Source: Acinetobacter lwoffii (GTDB lineage: Bacteria; Pseudomonadota; Gammaproteobacteria; Pseudomonadales; Moraxellaceae). From it: a stretch of DNA of 64,000 nt. How positions within the stretch are numbered: the stretch's first letter is position 1; every line of letters begins with the position of its first letter. The notes below the pieces were generated by a model. It did not search any database, was not told where the DNA came from, and saw only the letters and a program-made list of their open reading frames with translations. Made by a program: the position numbers and the translations under genes. This document shows positions 1 to 9,016 of this stretch, piece by piece. Location of the stretch: contig NZ_JALJVC010000013.1 in the NCBI RefSeq assembly GCF_022967985.1, forward strand, positions 34,785 through 98,784, given 5' to 3'.

Positions 1-456
1 TTTGAAGCCATGATGGAACTGGCCAATGGTACGCCGGAACAAAAGCAGATGGCACAGGATGCCGTGAACCGTTTCTGGTGGCCGGCACTGATGATGTTTG
101 GTCCAAGTGATGATAATTCACCGAACAGTGCACAAAGCATGCAGTGGAAAATTAAATTATTCAGCAACGATGAGCTACGTCAGAAATTTGTCGATAACAC
201 CGTGTCGCAAGTTTTGCAGCTGGGTTTAACCGTTCCAGATCCAGACCTCAAATTCAATGAAGCCACCGGACATTACGAATTTGGTGAAATCAATTGGGAT
301 GAGTTTTTTGCGATTCTTGCAGGCAAGGGGCCGTGTAACCATGAGCGTATTGAAGCACGCCGCAAAGCTTGGGAAGGCGGCAAGTGGGTACGTGATTCCG
401 CAGCTGTCTATGCTCAAAAACAGCAGCAACAGTCAGCAGCACAAAAAGTCGCTTAA
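1..456 (+). CDS. paaA: PaaA, phenylacetyl-CoA 1,2-epoxidase catalytic subunit (3' part only)
   Basis: The reading frame is open from base 1, so the gene begins outside the window and only about 151 C-terminal residues are seen. PaaA is the di-iron catalytic subunit of the PaaABCE multicomponent oxygenase, which makes ring-1,2-epoxyphenylacetyl-CoA from phenylacetyl-CoA in the cytoplasm. The visible tail (FWWPALMMFGP, then a segment on replacing and recalling helices ending in a Gln-rich stretch) matches the PaaA C-terminus as I know it; the metal-ligand residues lie in the missing part. The assignment is strongly supported by paaB, paaC, paaD and paaE following in the canonical order. A ribosome site for paaB begins about 20 bases after the stop. 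Confidence 0.93.
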   Translation, partial: FEAMMELANGTPEQKQMAQDAVNRFWWPALMMFGPSDDNSPNSAQSMQWKIKLFSNDELRQKFVDNTVSQVLQLGLTVPDPDLKFNEATGHYEFGEINWDEFFAILAGKGPCNHERIEARRKAWEGGKWVRDSAAVYAQKQQQQSAAQKVA

Positions 457-489
457 AAAATAGTTTGATCAATATAAGGAAATTTGCTC

Positions 490-780
490 ATGAATAACAA
501 AAATAACTGGTCACTTTATGAAGTGTTTGTGCGTAGTAAACAGGGTCTAAGTCACCGTCATGTCGGCAGCCTGCGTGCACCGGATGAGGAAGTCGCACTA
601 CAAAATGCCCGCGATGTATATACCCGCCGCAATGAAGGGATCAGTATCTGGGTGGTGAAATCTGAATTGATTACCTCTTCACAGCCAGATGAAAAAGCAG
701 AATTTTTTGAACCCGCTTTGGACAAGGTTTATCGCCATCCAACCTTTTATAACATTCCAGCTGGCATCGAGCATATGTAA
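490..780 (+). CDS. paaB: PaaB, phenylacetyl-CoA epoxidase subunit
   Basis: Small subunit of about 96 residues that belongs to the PaaABCE ring epoxidase; in the family it bridges the PaaA-PaaC heterodimers. Seen here: the family features W-x-L-Y-E-V-F-V-R near the start, the segment G-L-S-H-R-H-V-G-S and a C-terminal region ending P-A-G-I-E-H-M. I chose the ATG at 490 because AAGGA at 476-480 sits 9 bases upstream; an in-frame TTG at 484 would add two residues but is too close to that site. It lies between paaA and paaC in one transcription unit. Confidence 0.94.
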   Translation: MNNKNNWSLYEVFVRSKQGLSHRHVGSLRAPDEEVALQNARDVYTRRNEGISIWVVKSELITSSQPDEKAEFFEPALDKVYRHPTFYNIPAGIEHM

Positions 781-797
781 AGGGAAAGGTGAAGAAT

Positions 798-1553
798 ATG
801 ACAAATCAAGTATTGGCAGAATTTCTTTTACATGTGGGTGACAGTCAACTGATCCTGTCTCATCGTTTGGCAGAGTGGTGTGGTCATGCACCTGAACTGG
901 AGCTGGATATTGCCTTAGCCAATATCGGACTGGATTTATTGGGTCAGGCACGTACTGCCCTCAGTCTGGCGGGTGAAGTGGAAGGACAGGGCCGTGATGA
1001 AGACAAGCTGGCTTATTTCCGTACCGAACGTGAATACCGTAATTTGCTGCTGTGTGAACAGCCGAATGGTGACTTTGCCCAGACCCTGGTGCGCCAGTGG
1101 TTGATGGATCACTACCACGCTTTATTGTTTAGCGCCTTAAGTCAAAGTCAGCATGCTGAGTTGGCGGCTTTTGCAGTGAAATCACTCAAAGAAGTGAAAT
1201 ATCACCAGCGTTTTTCCACCACCTGGATGGAACGCTTAAGTTTAGGTACCGCAGAAGCGCATGAAAAAACCCAGCAAGGTTTAAACCAGTTATGGCGTTT
1301 TACCGAGGAACTTTTTGTTCTGACGGCTGATGAAAGACAGTTGGTCGATAGCGGTGTCATTCCAGATATTGAAAATTTAAAAGCCCAGTGGCTGGAGACC
1401 ATTACATCCGAGTTAGCGCGATTTGAATTAAGCCTGCCAGAGCTAGGCGCTTATCGCAGTGGGGCTAAACAGGGTTTACATACAGAACATCTCGGTTTTG
1501 TTTTGGCTGAACTGCAATACATGCAGCGCACTTATCCAAACATGAACTGGTAA
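798..1553 (+). CDS. paaC: PaaC, phenylacetyl-CoA epoxidase structural subunit
   Basis: Ferritin-like helical protein of about 251 residues. In the family PaaC is the non-catalytic partner of PaaA and lacks a working di-iron site. Seen: the conserved stretch W-C-G-H-A-P-E-L-E near residue 25, the segment L-D-L-L-G-Q-A-R, and the C-terminal G-L-H-T-E-H-L-G motif. The start is taken at the ATG at 798, preceded by GGGAAAGG; a GTG at 789 in the same frame overlaps the ribosome site and is unlikely. It follows paaB by 17 bases. Confidence 0.94.
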   Translation: MTNQVLAEFLLHVGDSQLILSHRLAEWCGHAPELELDIALANIGLDLLGQARTALSLAGEVEGQGRDEDKLAYFRTEREYRNLLLCEQPNGDFAQTLVRQWLMDHYHALLFSALSQSQHAELAAFAVKSLKEVKYHQRFSTTWMERLSLGTAEAHEKTQQGLNQLWRFTEELFVLTADERQLVDSGVIPDIENLKAQWLETITSELARFELSLPELGAYRSGAKQGLHTEHLGFVLAELQYMQRTYPNMNW

Positions 1554-1581
1554 TTCGGCACAATCACAGGGAGTGAGTCGC

Positions 1582-2082
1582 ATGAATCTGATTCGACACG
1601 TAGAAGATCAATGTTGGGACGTTTTACAGCAGGTTTCTGATCCAGAGATTCCAGTATTGTCAGTGATTGATCTGGGCATGATTCGTGGCGTCGAGCTGAA
1701 TCAGCAGGATGAAATTGTGGTGCGACTCACGCCGACCTATAGCGGCTGTCCGGCCACGGATTTATTAAAAGCAGAAATTACCCAGGCTTTCGAGGCGAAC
1801 GGTTTGACGCCGGTCAAAGTCATTGTGGATCTGTCTCAAGCCTGGACTACGGACTGGATGAGTGAATCGGGCAAACACAAATTACAGCAATATGGTATTG
1901 CCCCGCCGCAAGGCCAGTCACATAGCTGTGGTACGCATGTGGCATTGACCGATGGCATCACCTGTCCACAGTGCTTAAGTAACAACAGCAAATTATTAAG
2001 TGAATTCGGTTCGACAGCCTGTAAAGCTTTATATCAATGTCGGGACTGCTTAGAAACTTTTGACTATTTCAAATGTATTTGA
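1582..2082 (+). CDS. paaD: PaaD, MIP18/DUF59-family maturation protein of the Paa epoxidase
   Basis: A protein of about 166 residues. The N-terminal two thirds is a MIP18/DUF59 domain (S-D-P-E-I-P-V-L-S-V-I-D-L-G-M and Y-S-G-C-P-A-T motifs); the C-terminal third is cysteine-rich, with C-P-Q-C and C-R-D-C pairs and a final F-D-Y-F-K-C-I. The MIP18 family works in iron-sulfur assembly, and PaaD is thought to help mature the iron centres of the epoxidase or its reductase. The start is the ATG at 1582, 8 bases after AGGGAG; the upstream GTG at 1573 overlaps that site. Some nomenclatures call this gene paaJ. Confidence 0.92.
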   Translation: MNLIRHVEDQCWDVLQQVSDPEIPVLSVIDLGMIRGVELNQQDEIVVRLTPTYSGCPATDLLKAEITQAFEANGLTPVKVIVDLSQAWTTDWMSESGKHKLQQYGIAPPQGQSHSCGTHVALTDGITCPQCLSNNSKLLSEFGSTACKALYQCRDCLETFDYFKCI

Positions 2083-2095
2083 TTGTAACGATTGC

Positions 2096-2135
2096 GCGGT
2101 GGGCAGGGTAAACCAATAACAAGCCTGAACACCGC
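2096..2135 (+). other. Hairpin in the paaD-paaE spacer
   Basis: GCGGTG (2096-2101) pairs with CACCGC (2130-2135). Inside it CAGG (2104-2107) pairs with CCTG (2124-2127), leaving a GG/AA internal loop. There is no T-run after it, so it is not a canonical terminator. It could set the mRNA stability boundary between paaABCD and paaE; that role is inference. Confidence 0.3.
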
Positions 2136-2157
2136 CACCTAAAAGAAGGATTTTGCC

Positions 2158-3216
2158 ATGAGCCAATTTATACCATTAACCATTAAATCGATTCAGCCAC
2201 AAACCGAGCAAGCGATCTGCATTGCCTTTGATCTCGCACCTGAGCAGTTGGATACTTTTCAATATCAGCCGGGTCAGCACCTCACCATTCGTCATTTAAC
2301 CGATGACGGCGAGCTGCGCCGCTGCTACTCGATCTGCAGTGATACTCAGGAAGACATGAGCATTGCGATTAAAAAAATTGATCAGGGTCAGTTTTCAACC
2401 TGGGCCAATGCGCATCTCAAAGCGGGCGATGTACTAGAAGTCATGCCACCGCAAGGGGTGTTCTTTCAGAAAGCCGCCAAGGCTGGTGGCCAGAATTATC
2501 TAGGATTTGCAGCAGGCAGTGGCATTACGCCAATTTTATCGATTGTAAAGTCGGTGTTGAACCGTCAAGCGGAAGCAACATTCACTCTGGTATATGGCAA
2601 CCGCTCCTGGAAACAGACCATGTTCTCTGAACAGATCATGGACTTGAAAGACCGTTTTAAGGAACGTCTGCAACTGGTAAATATTTTTTCACGTGAACTC
2701 AATGACAGCGAGATCTTTAATGGTCGGATCGATGCAGACAAATTGCAGCAGTTATTTCAGGCCAATCTGATTTCTGCCGAAGCAGATCACTGTTTCGCTT
2801 GCGGTCCTGAAGAAATGATGACAGCAGTCGAAACGGTATTACCGACTTGGGGCATTCAGCGCAGCAAGATTCACACGGAACGCTTCAATATGGGTACTGC
2901 ACCGAAAGCAACCGCCCAGCAGATGGAAAGCCGTAGCGAAGAACGCGTCAATATTATCCTCGATGGTCGCGAGCTGATTGTTGAAGTCTCCAAACAGGAT
3001 GACAGTATTTTAGATGCTGCGCTACGTGCCGGGGCAGACCTGCCATATGCCTGTAAGGGTGGCGTCTGTGCCACCTGTAAATGTAAGGTGCTGGAAGGTG
3101 AGGTTGAAATGGCGGTGAATTACAGTCTGGAAGAAGATGAAATTCAGAAAGGCTATGTACTCAGTTGTCAGGCACGTCCAACCACGGCCAATGTTCGACT
3201 TAGTTTTGATGAGTAA
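2158..3216 (+). CDS. paaE: PaaE, reductase of the phenylacetyl-CoA epoxidase
   Basis: 352 residues in three parts: a ferredoxin-reductase FAD domain (R-C-Y-S-I-C near residue 60), an NAD(P)-binding domain (A-G-S-G-I-T-P-I near residue 121), and a C-terminal plant-type 2Fe-2S ferredoxin domain. The cluster cysteines are C299, C304, C307 and C337, all present. It passes electrons from NADPH to the PaaA di-iron site. The ATG at 2158 lies 7 bases after AAGGA. The gene is called paaK in some Pseudomonas naming. Full length for the family, no defect seen. Confidence 0.95.
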   Translation: MSQFIPLTIKSIQPQTEQAICIAFDLAPEQLDTFQYQPGQHLTIRHLTDDGELRRCYSICSDTQEDMSIAIKKIDQGQFSTWANAHLKAGDVLEVMPPQGVFFQKAAKAGGQNYLGFAAGSGITPILSIVKSVLNRQAEATFTLVYGNRSWKQTMFSEQIMDLKDRFKERLQLVNIFSRELNDSEIFNGRIDADKLQQLFQANLISAEADHCFACGPEEMMTAVETVLPTWGIQRSKIHTERFNMGTAPKATAQQMESRSEERVNIILDGRELIVEVSKQDDSILDAALRAGADLPYACKGGVCATCKCKVLEGEVEMAVNYSLEEDEIQKGYVLSCQARPTTANVRLSFDE

Positions 3217-3258
3217 AAGCTGAATTTACAGCACCGCGAGTATAGCAGGAGTTCAAGG

Positions 3259-4029
3259 ATGACCTACATTAAAACCAGCTCACCCAAGCCGGGTGTGGTA
3301 TTGATCGAGCTGAATCGTCCGGAAAAGCGCAATGCCTTAAACAATGCCACCTTGCAAAATATTGCAGCCTGTTTACAGGACTTGGAAACAGATGCGGCTG
3401 TGAAAGCCGTGGTCATCACCGGAAATACGCAATGCTTTGCTGCCGGTGCTGATTTAAATGAACTGGCACAGTTAGATGTGGTCAGTATCCAGCAGGATCA
3501 GCGCCCACTGCTCTGGAAAAAAATTGATGAATTTTCCAAGCCTTTAATCATGGCTGTGAATGGTTATGCTTTTGGTGCAGGTTTCGAGTTGGCTTTGCAT
3601 GGTGACATGGTGCTAACTGGAGAAAATGCCCAGTTTGCCTTGCCTGAAATCGGTTTAGGCATGCTGCCGGGTGCCGGTGGAACACAGCGTCTGGCCCGTC
3701 TGGTCGGTCAGCAATTAACGATGCGCTGGGCCATGACCGGCGAAATGATTTCGGCACAGACCGCGTTGCAACATGGCATTAGCAGTCAGATCTGTCCGGC
3801 CGGACTGACTGTGCAATACGCACTGGAACTGGCAGAAAAAATTGCCAAGCAGGCACCGCTGGCCATTCGTGCCATCAAGCAATCTTTAAAGTCGATTCAT
3901 GAAGTGACCTTAAGTCAGGGACTGAAACTTGAACGTCAACATTTTGTCTGGCTGGCGGCGACCCAAGATCGCCAGGAAGGCATCAATGCATTTTTAGAAA
4001 AAAGAAAACCAGAATTTAGAGGTGTGTAA
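3259..4029 (+). CDS. paaF: PaaF, 2,3-dehydroadipyl-CoA hydratase
   Basis: 256-residue enoyl-CoA hydratase/isomerase (crotonase) family protein. The N-terminal N-R-P-E-K-R-N-A-L, the oxyanion-hole segment F-A-A-G-A-D-L-N-E-L and the later G-L-G-M-L-P-G-A-G-G-T-Q-R-L block are all visible. In the paa pathway it hydrates 2,3-dehydroadipyl-CoA late in ring degradation. Two crotonases stand side by side here. This first one resembles classical hydratases more closely, so I call it PaaF; the second lacks the typical P-G-A-G-G-T block. Its stop overlaps the next start as TAATG, which suggests translational coupling. Confidence 0.9.
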   Translation: MTYIKTSSPKPGVVLIELNRPEKRNALNNATLQNIAACLQDLETDAAVKAVVITGNTQCFAAGADLNELAQLDVVSIQQDQRPLLWKKIDEFSKPLIMAVNGYAFGAGFELALHGDMVLTGENAQFALPEIGLGMLPGAGGTQRLARLVGQQLTMRWAMTGEMISAQTALQHGISSQICPAGLTVQYALELAEKIAKQAPLAIRAIKQSLKSIHEVTLSQGLKLERQHFVWLAATQDRQEGINAFLEKRKPEFRGV

Positions 4030-4820
4030 TGGACTATCAAACAATTATTGTCGAAGAAAAAAATGCAGTGGGCTACCTGACTTTTAACCGTCCAAAACAG
4101 CTCAACAGCTTTAATGAAACCATGCATCAGGAAGTTTCCAAGGTCATCAAGGCTTGGGCCAAAGACAGCCAGATTCGTGCCGTGGTGATTTCAGCCGAAG
4201 GCCGCGGTTTCTGTGCCGGTCAGGATCTGAATGACCGTGTGGTCGATCCGAATGCCGATGCACCGGACTTAGGCCTGTCAATTGAAAAATACTACAACCC
4301 TTTGATCAAGCTGATTACCGAAATGCCTAAACCGGTGATTTGTGCGGTGAATGGTGTGGCAGCAGGAGCAGGCGCCAATATTGCCTTGGCGTGTGACATT
4401 GTGGTGGCAGCAAAATCGGCTTCCTTTATTCAGGCCTTTTGTCGTCTAGGTTTGGTGCCAGATTCAGGCGGTACCTGGTTCCTGCCGCGTTTGGTTGGAC
4501 GTGCTCAGGCGATGGGCCTAGCGATGCTCGGCGATAAAATTCCGGCTGAGCGTGCAGTACAACTGGGCATGATCTGGCAGGTGGTTGAAGATGAGCAACT
4601 GCAAGCAGAAGCGAAAAAATTGGCGGAGCATCTGGCTCAGCAACCGACCTATGGTCTGTCCCTGATCAAAAAAGCCATTCATGCCGCAGCAGAAAACAAT
4701 TTGGATGAGCAGCTCATTCTGGAACGTGACCTGCAACGTCTGGCTGGACGTTCAAGCGATTATAAGGAAGGTGTACAAGCCTTTATGCAGAAGCGTACCC
4801 CTGAATATAAAGGATGCTAA
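4029..4820 (+). CDS. paaG: PaaG, 1,2-epoxyphenylacetyl-CoA isomerase
   Basis: 263-residue crotonase-fold protein. PaaG turns ring-1,2-epoxyphenylacetyl-CoA into the seven-membered oxepin-CoA. Seen: N-R-P-K-Q-L-N-S-F at the N-terminus, the oxyanion-hole segment F-C-A-G-Q-D-L-N-D-R, and L-G-L-V-P-D-S-G-G-T-W-F-L-P, whose P-D-S-G-G-T form is typical of PaaG rather than of hydratases. The ATG shares one base with the paaF stop (TAATG), so the pair is probably translated in a coupled way. Confidence 0.92.
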   Translation: MDYQTIIVEEKNAVGYLTFNRPKQLNSFNETMHQEVSKVIKAWAKDSQIRAVVISAEGRGFCAGQDLNDRVVDPNADAPDLGLSIEKYYNPLIKLITEMPKPVICAVNGVAAGAGANIALACDIVVAAKSASFIQAFCRLGLVPDSGGTWFLPRLVGRAQAMGLAMLGDKIPAERAVQLGMIWQVVEDEQLQAEAKKLAEHLAQQPTYGLSLIKKAIHAAAENNLDEQLILERDLQRLAGRSSDYKEGVQAFMQKRTPEYKGC

Positions 4821-4823
4821 ATC

Positions 4824-6377
4824 ATGCAACAGATCAATTTGGAACAAGTCAAAGTTGCTGTGGTCGGTGCTGGAACCATGGGGATTGGCATTGCACAACT
4901 GGCAGCCATGCACGGGCATCCGACCTATGTGTTTGATCTCGATCGCAGCAAAGTTCAGAGTGCCTTGACTGCTTTAGAGGCGCAGCTGAGCAAGCGCGTA
5001 CAAAATGGCAAAATGACCCAGCAATTGCTGGAGAGTACCTTCGCCAATCTGATTGTGGCAGAGGACATTCAGCAGCTTGCCGATGCGGGCTTAATTATTG
5101 AAGCCATTGTTGAAAAGAAAGAAGTGAAGCAAAACCTGTTTCAACAGCTGGCTGCCATTTGCCCGGAACAGACGATTTTTGCGTCTAATACTTCTTCAAT
5201 TTCCATTACCGCAATTGCCTCGGCGATTCCACATCCCGAGCGAGTGATTGGCCTGCATTTTTTTAATCCGGCCCCAGTGATGAAACTGGTCGAGATTATC
5301 CGCGGACTGAAAACTTCAGCAGTCATTGCCGATGCTGTATTTGATCTAATGAAGCACTGGAACAAGGTTCCGGTACGAGCCAAATCGACACCCGGTTTTA
5401 TCGTCAATCGTGTCGCACGACCGTATTATGCCGAAGCCTTTCGTGCCTTGCAGGAAAATGCTACCACACCCGAACAGCTCGATTACATCATGCGCGAATG
5501 TGGCCGTTTTGCCATGGGACCGTGTGAACTCACCGACCTGATTGGTCAGGATGTGAATTTCTCGGTCACACAAAGTGTCTATCAGGAATTTTTCTATGAG
5601 CCACGCTACCGCCCATCCTTGATTCAAAAAGAGCTGGTCGATGCCGGCTGTTATGGCCGCAAGTCCGGTCAGGGTTTTTATGATTATACGCAGTCCCAGC
5701 CTGCACCTGTATATGAATTGCCAGTGTGTTATGCCAAGTCGCTGAATAAGCTCAAAGTCACGATAAAAGGTGAATGGCTGCATTCAGCAGCACTGATTGA
5801 ACGTTTAAAACAGGCCTCTCATGTGGAGCTGAGTTTTCAGGCGGCAGAACAGAATGAAATCCTGATTGGTGATCTTTCCCTGCGATTATCGCTCGGCGAG
5901 TCGGTTGAACTGGCTTATCCGCATGAGCCTGTGGTGTTGATGGATTGGCATGCAGATTGGGAAAATGCCCAATCGATTCCAGTCGTTGCATCACCAGCAT
6001 GTAGTGCTGAACAACGCCAGGCAGTGGAGCTATTCCTCATAGGTATGGATATGATACCTATTTGGTCTAAGGATCATCCCGGTCTTTATGTTATACGTAG
6101 TATTGCCATGTTGGTGAATGAAGCCTGTGAAGCGGTATTGCATGATATTGCATCAGAGCAAGATATTGATTCTGCTATGAAATATGGCGTGAATTATCCT
6201 TGTGGTCCATTCGAATGGGCAGATAGAATTGGATATTACACAATTTTACAAATTTTAGAAAATATGTATCGTATTTATGGTGAAGACCGCTATAGAACTA
6301 GTATATATTTAGCAAAGAAAGCGGTGCAGGGACATGCACAGAAAACTCAGCAGCAACCATTACGTGTTGCTGGCTAA
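4824..6377 (+). CDS. paaH: PaaH, 3-hydroxyadipyl-CoA dehydrogenase
   Basis: 517-residue 3-hydroxyacyl-CoA dehydrogenase with the NAD-binding Rossmann motif V-G-A-G-T-M-G-I-G-I-A near residue 13, the S-N-T-S-S segment and the G-L-H-F-F-N-P-A-P catalytic block. It oxidises 3-hydroxyadipyl-CoA to 3-oxoadipyl-CoA. A second, shorter copy of the C-terminal 3HCDH domain follows in the last 110 or so residues (H-P-G-L-Y-V-I-R-S-I-A-M through G-P-F-E-W-A), as usual for long PaaH proteins. From about base 6040 to 6330 the base composition falls from roughly 50-55% to about 27-40% G+C although the frame stays intact; see findings. The start follows paaG by 3 bases. Confidence 0.93.
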   Translation: MQQINLEQVKVAVVGAGTMGIGIAQLAAMHGHPTYVFDLDRSKVQSALTALEAQLSKRVQNGKMTQQLLESTFANLIVAEDIQQLADAGLIIEAIVEKKEVKQNLFQQLAAICPEQTIFASNTSSISITAIASAIPHPERVIGLHFFNPAPVMKLVEIIRGLKTSAVIADAVFDLMKHWNKVPVRAKSTPGFIVNRVARPYYAEAFRALQENATTPEQLDYIMRECGRFAMGPCELTDLIGQDVNFSVTQSVYQEFFYEPRYRPSLIQKELVDAGCYGRKSGQGFYDYTQSQPAPVYELPVCYAKSLNKLKVTIKGEWLHSAALIERLKQASHVELSFQAAEQNEILIGDLSLRLSLGESVELAYPHEPVVLMDWHADWENAQSIPVVASPACSAEQRQAVELFLIGMDMIPIWSKDHPGLYVIRSIAMLVNEACEAVLHDIASEQDIDSAMKYGVNYPCGPFEWADRIGYYTILQILENMYRIYGEDRYRTSIYLAKKAVQGHAQKTQQQPLRVAG

Positions 6378-6388
6378 AAGGAAGAATC

Positions 6389-7600
6389 ATGGAACAGGTT
6401 TATATTTTTGATGGAATTCGCACCCCGATCGGACGCTATGCCGGTGGACTGAGCAGCATTCGTGCTGATGATCTGGCAGCGCTACCGATTCAATATCTGA
6501 AAGATCAGCATCCGGCCTTGCCATGGGCAGAACTGGATGAAGTGATCCTAGGCTGTGCCAATCAGGCCGGTGAAGATAACCGCAACGTGGCGCGTATGGC
6601 TGCTTTACTCGCAGGGTTGCCTGAATCTGTTTCAGCACTGACCCTAAACCGTTTATGTGCCTCAGGTCTGGATGCCATTGGACTGGCAGCCCGTGCCATC
6701 AAATCGGGTGAGGCCCAATTTATTTTGGCGGGTGGCGTAGAATCCATGAGCCGAGCGCCTTTCGTGCAATCCAAACCTACAACTGCCTTTAGCCGTACCC
6801 CTGAAATTTATGACACCACCATTGGCTGGCGTTTTATCAACCCAAAATTTAAAGCGCAGTTTGGCGTCGACAGCATGCCGGAAACAGCCGAAAACGTCGC
6901 TGAGAAATACCAGATTAGCCGCGCAGATCAAGATCTATTTGCCTATCACAGCCAGCAGAAAACTGCAGTAGCTCAACAGAAGGGTATTTTTGTCGAAGAA
7001 ATTCTGCCAGTAGAGGTTAAAGGTCCGAAGAAAACCACTCTGACCATTTCCCAAGACGAGCACCCGCGTGCAGAAACGACGCTGGATAATCTGGCAGCCT
7101 TGAAAACCCCATTTCGTAAAGAAGGCGGTTCAGTCACCGCTGGTAATGCTTCGGGTGTTAATGACGGGGCGGCTTGCGTATTACTCGGCAATCAGCAGTT
7201 TGCTGAGCAGTATGGTTTGCGCCCGAAAGCTAAAGTGATTGGAATGGCCAGTGCCGGTGTGGAAGCCAAATATATGGGCATTGGGCCGGTGCCAGCAGTA
7301 CATAAAGTGCTGAAACAGACTGGACTCAGTCTGGAACAGATGGACGTGATTGAGCTGAATGAAGCTTTTGCTGCGCAGTCACTGGCCGTGATTCGTGAAC
7401 TCGGCTTGCAAGACGATGATTCCAGAATTAACCCGAATGGCGGTGCCATCGCCTTGGGTCATCCGCTGGGTATGAGTGGCACCCGTCTGGTGATCACGGC
7501 CATGAAAGAACTAAAACGCCGTAAAGGCAAATATGCACTCTGCACCATGTGTGTCGGTGTGGGTCAAGGTGTGGCACTGGTTTTAGAAAATATGGATTAA
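6389..7600 (+). CDS. paaJ: PaaJ, 3-oxoadipyl-CoA / 3-oxo-5,6-dehydrosuberyl-CoA thiolase
   Basis: 403-residue thiolase. The catalytic residues are visible: nucleophilic C90 in N-R-L-C-A-S-G, H358 in [11 protein letters not shown] and C388 in [10 protein letters not shown]. In this pathway the enzyme acts twice, cleaving 3-oxo-5,6-dehydrosuberyl-CoA and 3-oxoadipyl-CoA with CoA. A close relative, PcaF of the protocatechuate route, does the second reaction only; the paa context decides the name. The ATG follows AAAAGGAAG at 6377-6384. Confidence 0.93.
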   Translation: MEQVYIFDGIRTPIGRYAGGLSSIRADDLAALPIQYLKDQHPALPWAELDEVILGCANQAGEDNRNVARMAALLAGLPESVSALTLNRLCASGLDAIGLAARAIKSGEAQFILAGGVESMSRAPFVQSKPTTAFSRTPEIYDTTIGWRFINPKFKAQFGVDSMPETAENVAEKYQISRADQDLFAYHSQQKTAVAQQKGIFVEEILPVEVKGPKKTTLTISQDEHPRAETTLDNLAALKTPFRKEGGSVTAGNASGVNDGAACVLLGNQQFAEQYGLRPKAKVIGMASAGVEAKYMGIGPVPAVHKVLKQTGLSLEQMDVIELNEAFAAQSLAVIRELGLQDDDSRINPNGGAIALGHPLGMSGTRLVITAMKELKRRKGKYALCTMCVGVGQGVALVLENMD

Positions 7601-7660
7601 ACACATCATTCAATCAATGAATTAAACCGTGGTCAGGAAGACTGCGTCAGGAGTAAGAAT

Positions 7661-8953
7661 ATGAATAACAATGCAATGGAAAAAATTGAAAAAGTATCGG
7701 TTGATGAGTTACGCAGTGTTCAGCTACAGCGTATGAAAAAGACGTTGCAACATGCTTATCAGAATAGCCCGGTTTATAAAAAGAAATTCGATGATGCTGG
7801 CGTGCATCCAGACGATTTTAACTCACTGGAAGATCTGGCGAAATTCCCGTTTACCACCAAACAGGATTTACGCGATAACTATCCGTTTGGCATGTTCGCT
7901 GTGCCACAAGAACAGATTGTACGTGTACACGCATCTTCTGGTACCACCGGTCAGCCAACCGTGGTGGGTTATACCCAGAATGATATTAATGTCTGGTCGG
8001 ATGTAGTGGCGCGTTCATTACGTGCAGCTGGCTTGAGCAGTAAAGATATTATTCAGGTGTCTTATGGTTATGGACTGTTTACTGGCGGTCTAGGTGCGCA
8101 TTATGGCGTTGAGCGTTTGGGTGCAACCGTGATCCCAATGTCTGGCGGACAAACTGATAAACAGGCGCAACTGATTCATGACTTTAAACCGACGGCACTG
8201 ATGGTCACGCCATCTTACTGCCTGAACATTATTGAAGCGCTTGAGAAGAAATTTGGCACAGCCAAAAACTGCTCGATTAAAACCGGTGTCTTTGGTGCAG
8301 AGCCATGGACCAATGAAATGCGCAAGGAAATTGAAGAGCGTTTAGGCATTGATGCGCTGGATATTTATGGTTTATCAGAAGTGATGGGACCGGGCGTAGC
8401 GATGGAATGTCTGGAATCCAAAGATGGCCCAACCATTTGGGAAGATCATTTCTATCCTGAAATTATCCATCCGGAAACTGGAGAAGTGCTGCCAGATGGC
8501 GAACTGGGTGAACTGGTATTTACCACCATTACCAAAGAAGGCATGCCGGTAATCCGTTACCGTACCCGCGATTTGACCCGTTTATTGCCAGGCACGGCAC
8601 GCACCATGCGTCGTATGGACAAGATTGTGGGCCGCAGTGATGACATGATGATTATTCGTGGAGTGAATGTGTTCCCGTCGCAGATTGAAGAGCAGATTTT
8701 ACAGATCCAACAACTGATTCCGAACTACCAGATTCAGATTTGCAAACAGGGACATCTGGATACATTGCATATCCGTACAGAAATGCGTAAAGATAGCAGT
8801 GACATTATGGCGCACCAGCTGGCAACTCAGCTTAAGGGCCAGATTAAAACTATGGTCGGAATCACCGTAAGTGTCGAAGTGTTGCCTGAAGGGAGTCTGC
8901 CACGCTCTGAAGGCAAGGCACAGCGCGTGTTTGATATCCGCAAGTCTGCATGA
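7661..8953 (+). CDS. paaK: PaaK, phenylacetate-CoA ligase
   Basis: 430-residue AMP-forming ligase that activates phenylacetate with ATP and CoA, the entry step of the pathway. Seen: the AMP-binding P-loop S-S-G-T-T-G-Q-P-T at residues 92-100, the adenylate motif Y-G-L-S-E-V-M-G-P-G, the hinge region Y-R-T-R-D-L-T-R, and the C-terminal ligase subdomain with G-R-S-D-D-M-M-I-I-R-G-V-N-V-F-P. Length is normal. CAGGAG just upstream supports the start. Some Acinetobacter and Pseudomonas schemes call it paaF. Confidence 0.95.
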   Translation: MNNNAMEKIEKVSVDELRSVQLQRMKKTLQHAYQNSPVYKKKFDDAGVHPDDFNSLEDLAKFPFTTKQDLRDNYPFGMFAVPQEQIVRVHASSGTTGQPTVVGYTQNDINVWSDVVARSLRAAGLSSKDIIQVSYGYGLFTGGLGAHYGVERLGATVIPMSGGQTDKQAQLIHDFKPTALMVTPSYCLNIIEALEKKFGTAKNCSIKTGVFGAEPWTNEMRKEIEERLGIDALDIYGLSEVMGPGVAMECLESKDGPTIWEDHFYPEIIHPETGEVLPDGELGELVFTTITKEGMPVIRYRTRDLTRLLPGTARTMRRMDKIVGRSDDMMIIRGVNVFPSQIEEQILQIQQLIPNYQIQICKQGHLDTLHIRTEMRKDSSDIMAHQLATQLKGQIKTMVGITVSVEVLPEGSLPRSEGKAQRVFDIRKSA

Positions 8954-8961
8954 AGTACTAT

Positions 8962-8990
8962 TGGATGATAGCCAAATGGTCTATCATCCA
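8962..8990 (+). other. Perfect inverted repeat between paaK and paaX
   Basis: TGGATGATAG (8962-8971) is the exact reverse complement of CTATCATCCA (8981-8990). The 9-base loop itself holds CCA and TGG. Only a weak T-run follows (GTTTCTATAA), so it is either a leaky terminator that lowers paaX output relative to the catabolic genes, or an operator or mRNA stabiliser. Confidence 0.55.
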
Positions 8991-9016
8991 GTTTCTATAA
9001 GGTAAAGTTAAACGCA

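Noticed and set aside
3259..4820. The two crotonases as a gene duplication artefact
   Set aside because: They differ throughout and each matches a separate pathway step (PaaF and PaaG), the normal paa layout.
5346..5783. 145-codon minus-strand frame within paaH
   Set aside because: It lies wholly inside a conserved gene, with no start signal or recognisable motif.
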